A DNA stretch of 6,258 nt, taken from contig JALOPO010000243.1 in the NCBI GenBank assembly GCA_025453855.1, forward strand, positions 1 to 6,258, written 5' to 3'. Below the pieces are notes generated by a model. That model had not been told where the DNA came from. It saw only the letters and a program-made list of their open reading frames with translations, and ran no database searches. This DNA is from Gemmatimonadaceae bacterium (GTDB taxonomy: Bacteria > Gemmatimonadota > Gemmatimonadetes > Gemmatimonadales > Gemmatimonadaceae). This document shows, piece after piece, positions 5,636 through 6,258 of the stretch. A program made the translations under genes and the position numbers. How positions within the stretch are numbered: position 1 is the stretch's first letter; each line of letters begins with the position of its first letter.

Positions 5636-6258
5636 CCGTCACGAACGCCCCCGCCGTCGCGCCGCGCGTGCCGGCGGGCGTCACCGCACCGCCCGTGGAC
5701 GTCAGCGTCCTCGTTCCCGCCAAGGACGAAGCCGAGAACCTCCCGCTCTTCATGGCCATGGCCGCGGAGGCGTTCGCGGCCGATCCCGCCACGCGCTACG
5801 AGGTGATCGTCGTTGACGACGGGTCGGTCGACGACAGCTGGGCGGTGCTGCAGGAGCTCGCGCGCCGGTACGACTTCCTGCATCCGGTGCGGCACCGGAG
5901 CCGCCGCGGCATCGCCGACGCGCTCCGCACCGGGTGGCTCGCCGCGCAGGGCGGGATCCTCGTCTTCTATCCCGCCGACCTGCAGTTCAAGCCAGAGGAC
6001 ATCCCCCGGCTCGTCACCCCGATCCGGCGCGGCGAATCGGACATGGTCACCGGCTTCAAGGAGGGAAAGTACGAGAAGGCGTTCGTGAGCGGCATCTACA
6101 ACCGCCTCTCGCGCTCGCTGTTCGACGTGCCGGTGAAGGACCTGAACAGCGTCAAGGCATACCGCCGCGAGATCATGGACGTGCTCCCGGTCCGCCCCGA
6201 CTGGCACCGCTACATGATCGTGATCGCGCACGACGCGGGGTTCAGCGTGAGCGAGATC
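5632..6258 (+). CDS. Family 2 glycosyltransferase, 3' end cut by window
   Basis: The 209 visible residues form a GT-A fold glycosyltransferase of family 2, in the broad group that includes dolichyl- or polyprenyl-phosphate sugar synthases. The domain begins at ~23 with DVSVLVPAKDEAENL, followed by the nucleotide-binding VIVVDDGSVDDSW (58-70), RHRSRRGIADALRTG (87-101), and FYPADLQFKPEDIP (112-125), where PADLQ stands at the usual DADLQ metal-binding site. The acceptor-side DLNSVKAYRRE (170-180) and PDWHRYMIVIAHDAGF (189-204) follow. About 20 Ala/Pro/Val-rich residues precede the fold. No membrane segment is visible, but the C-terminus is missing. The ATG overlaps the rpoN TGA by four bases and no clear ribosome binding site is seen. 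A sugar transfer to a polyprenyl-phosphate lipid or an envelope glycan is plausible; substrate and product cannot be told from the sequence. Confidence 0.9.
   Translation, partial: MTVTNAPAVAPRVPAGVTAPPVDVSVLVPAKDEAENLPLFMAMAAEAFAADPATRYEVIVVDDGSVDDSWAVLQELARRYDFLHPVRHRSRRGIADALRTGWLAAQGGILVFYPADLQFKPEDIPRLVTPIRRGESDMVTGFKEGKYEKAFVSGIYNRLSRSLFDVPVKDLNSVKAYRREIMDVLPVRPDWHRYMIVIAHDAGFSVSEI

Noticed and set aside
1..6258. Promoters, sigma-54 -24/-12 sites, terminators, tRNAs, CRISPR arrays or insertion sequences
   Set aside because: There is no intergenic DNA to hold them, and I saw no convincing consensus, hairpin with T-run, clover-leaf, repeat-spacer pattern or transposase sequence.

Overview
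The window is a very GC-rich stretch (about 70% G+C, with strong G/C bias at third codon positions) from a Gram-negative, LPS-making bacterium. It is packed with genes read only on the + strand. The order is kdsD, lptC, lptA/ostA-like, lptB, rpoN, glycosyltransferase. It resembles the kdsD-kdsC-lptC-lptA-lptB-rpoN locus of Proteobacteria, but kdsC is absent between kdsD and lptC, and a family 2 glycosyltransferase follows rpoN in place of hpf/ptsN. A lipoprotein-type LptC, a long OstA-like LptA with low-complexity tails, and the wording of LptB and RpoN suggest Gemmatimonadota or a relative. That assignment is inference from memory of the families, not from a search.

Layout: 2-784 is the 3' part of arabinose-5-phosphate isomerase (Kdo synthesis), cut by the window edge. 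781-1470 is LptC, a predicted periplasmic lipoprotein. 1467-2892 is one OstA/LptA-like gene whose frame is broken near 2364-2373, leaving two overlapping pieces (1467-2546 and 2365-2892). 2889-4175 is LptB, the ABC ATPase of the LPS exporter, carrying about 170 extra N-terminal residues that I do not recognise. 4172-5635 is sigma-54 (RpoN). 5632-6258 is the 5' part of a family 2 glycosyltransferase that runs off the window.

Each junction is a 4-base stop/start overlap (ATGA or GTGA), so there is no intergenic DNA, and I see no promoter, terminator, RNA gene, mobile element or CRISPR array. The genes probably form one translationally coupled operon whose promoter lies upstream of the window. 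Functionally, KdsD supplies the precursor of Kdo for the LPS core, and LptB (with LptF/G encoded elsewhere), LptC and LptA move finished LPS from the inner membrane across the periplasm. RpoN is a co-transcribed transcription factor, and the last gene may act on a lipid-linked sugar or envelope glycan.

The points most worth a second look are the broken lptA-like frame, which sits on a small palindrome, and the N-terminal extension fused to LptB. I found no evidence of a wholly new system; most of the window is a recognisable LPS-transport operon with lineage-specific changes.
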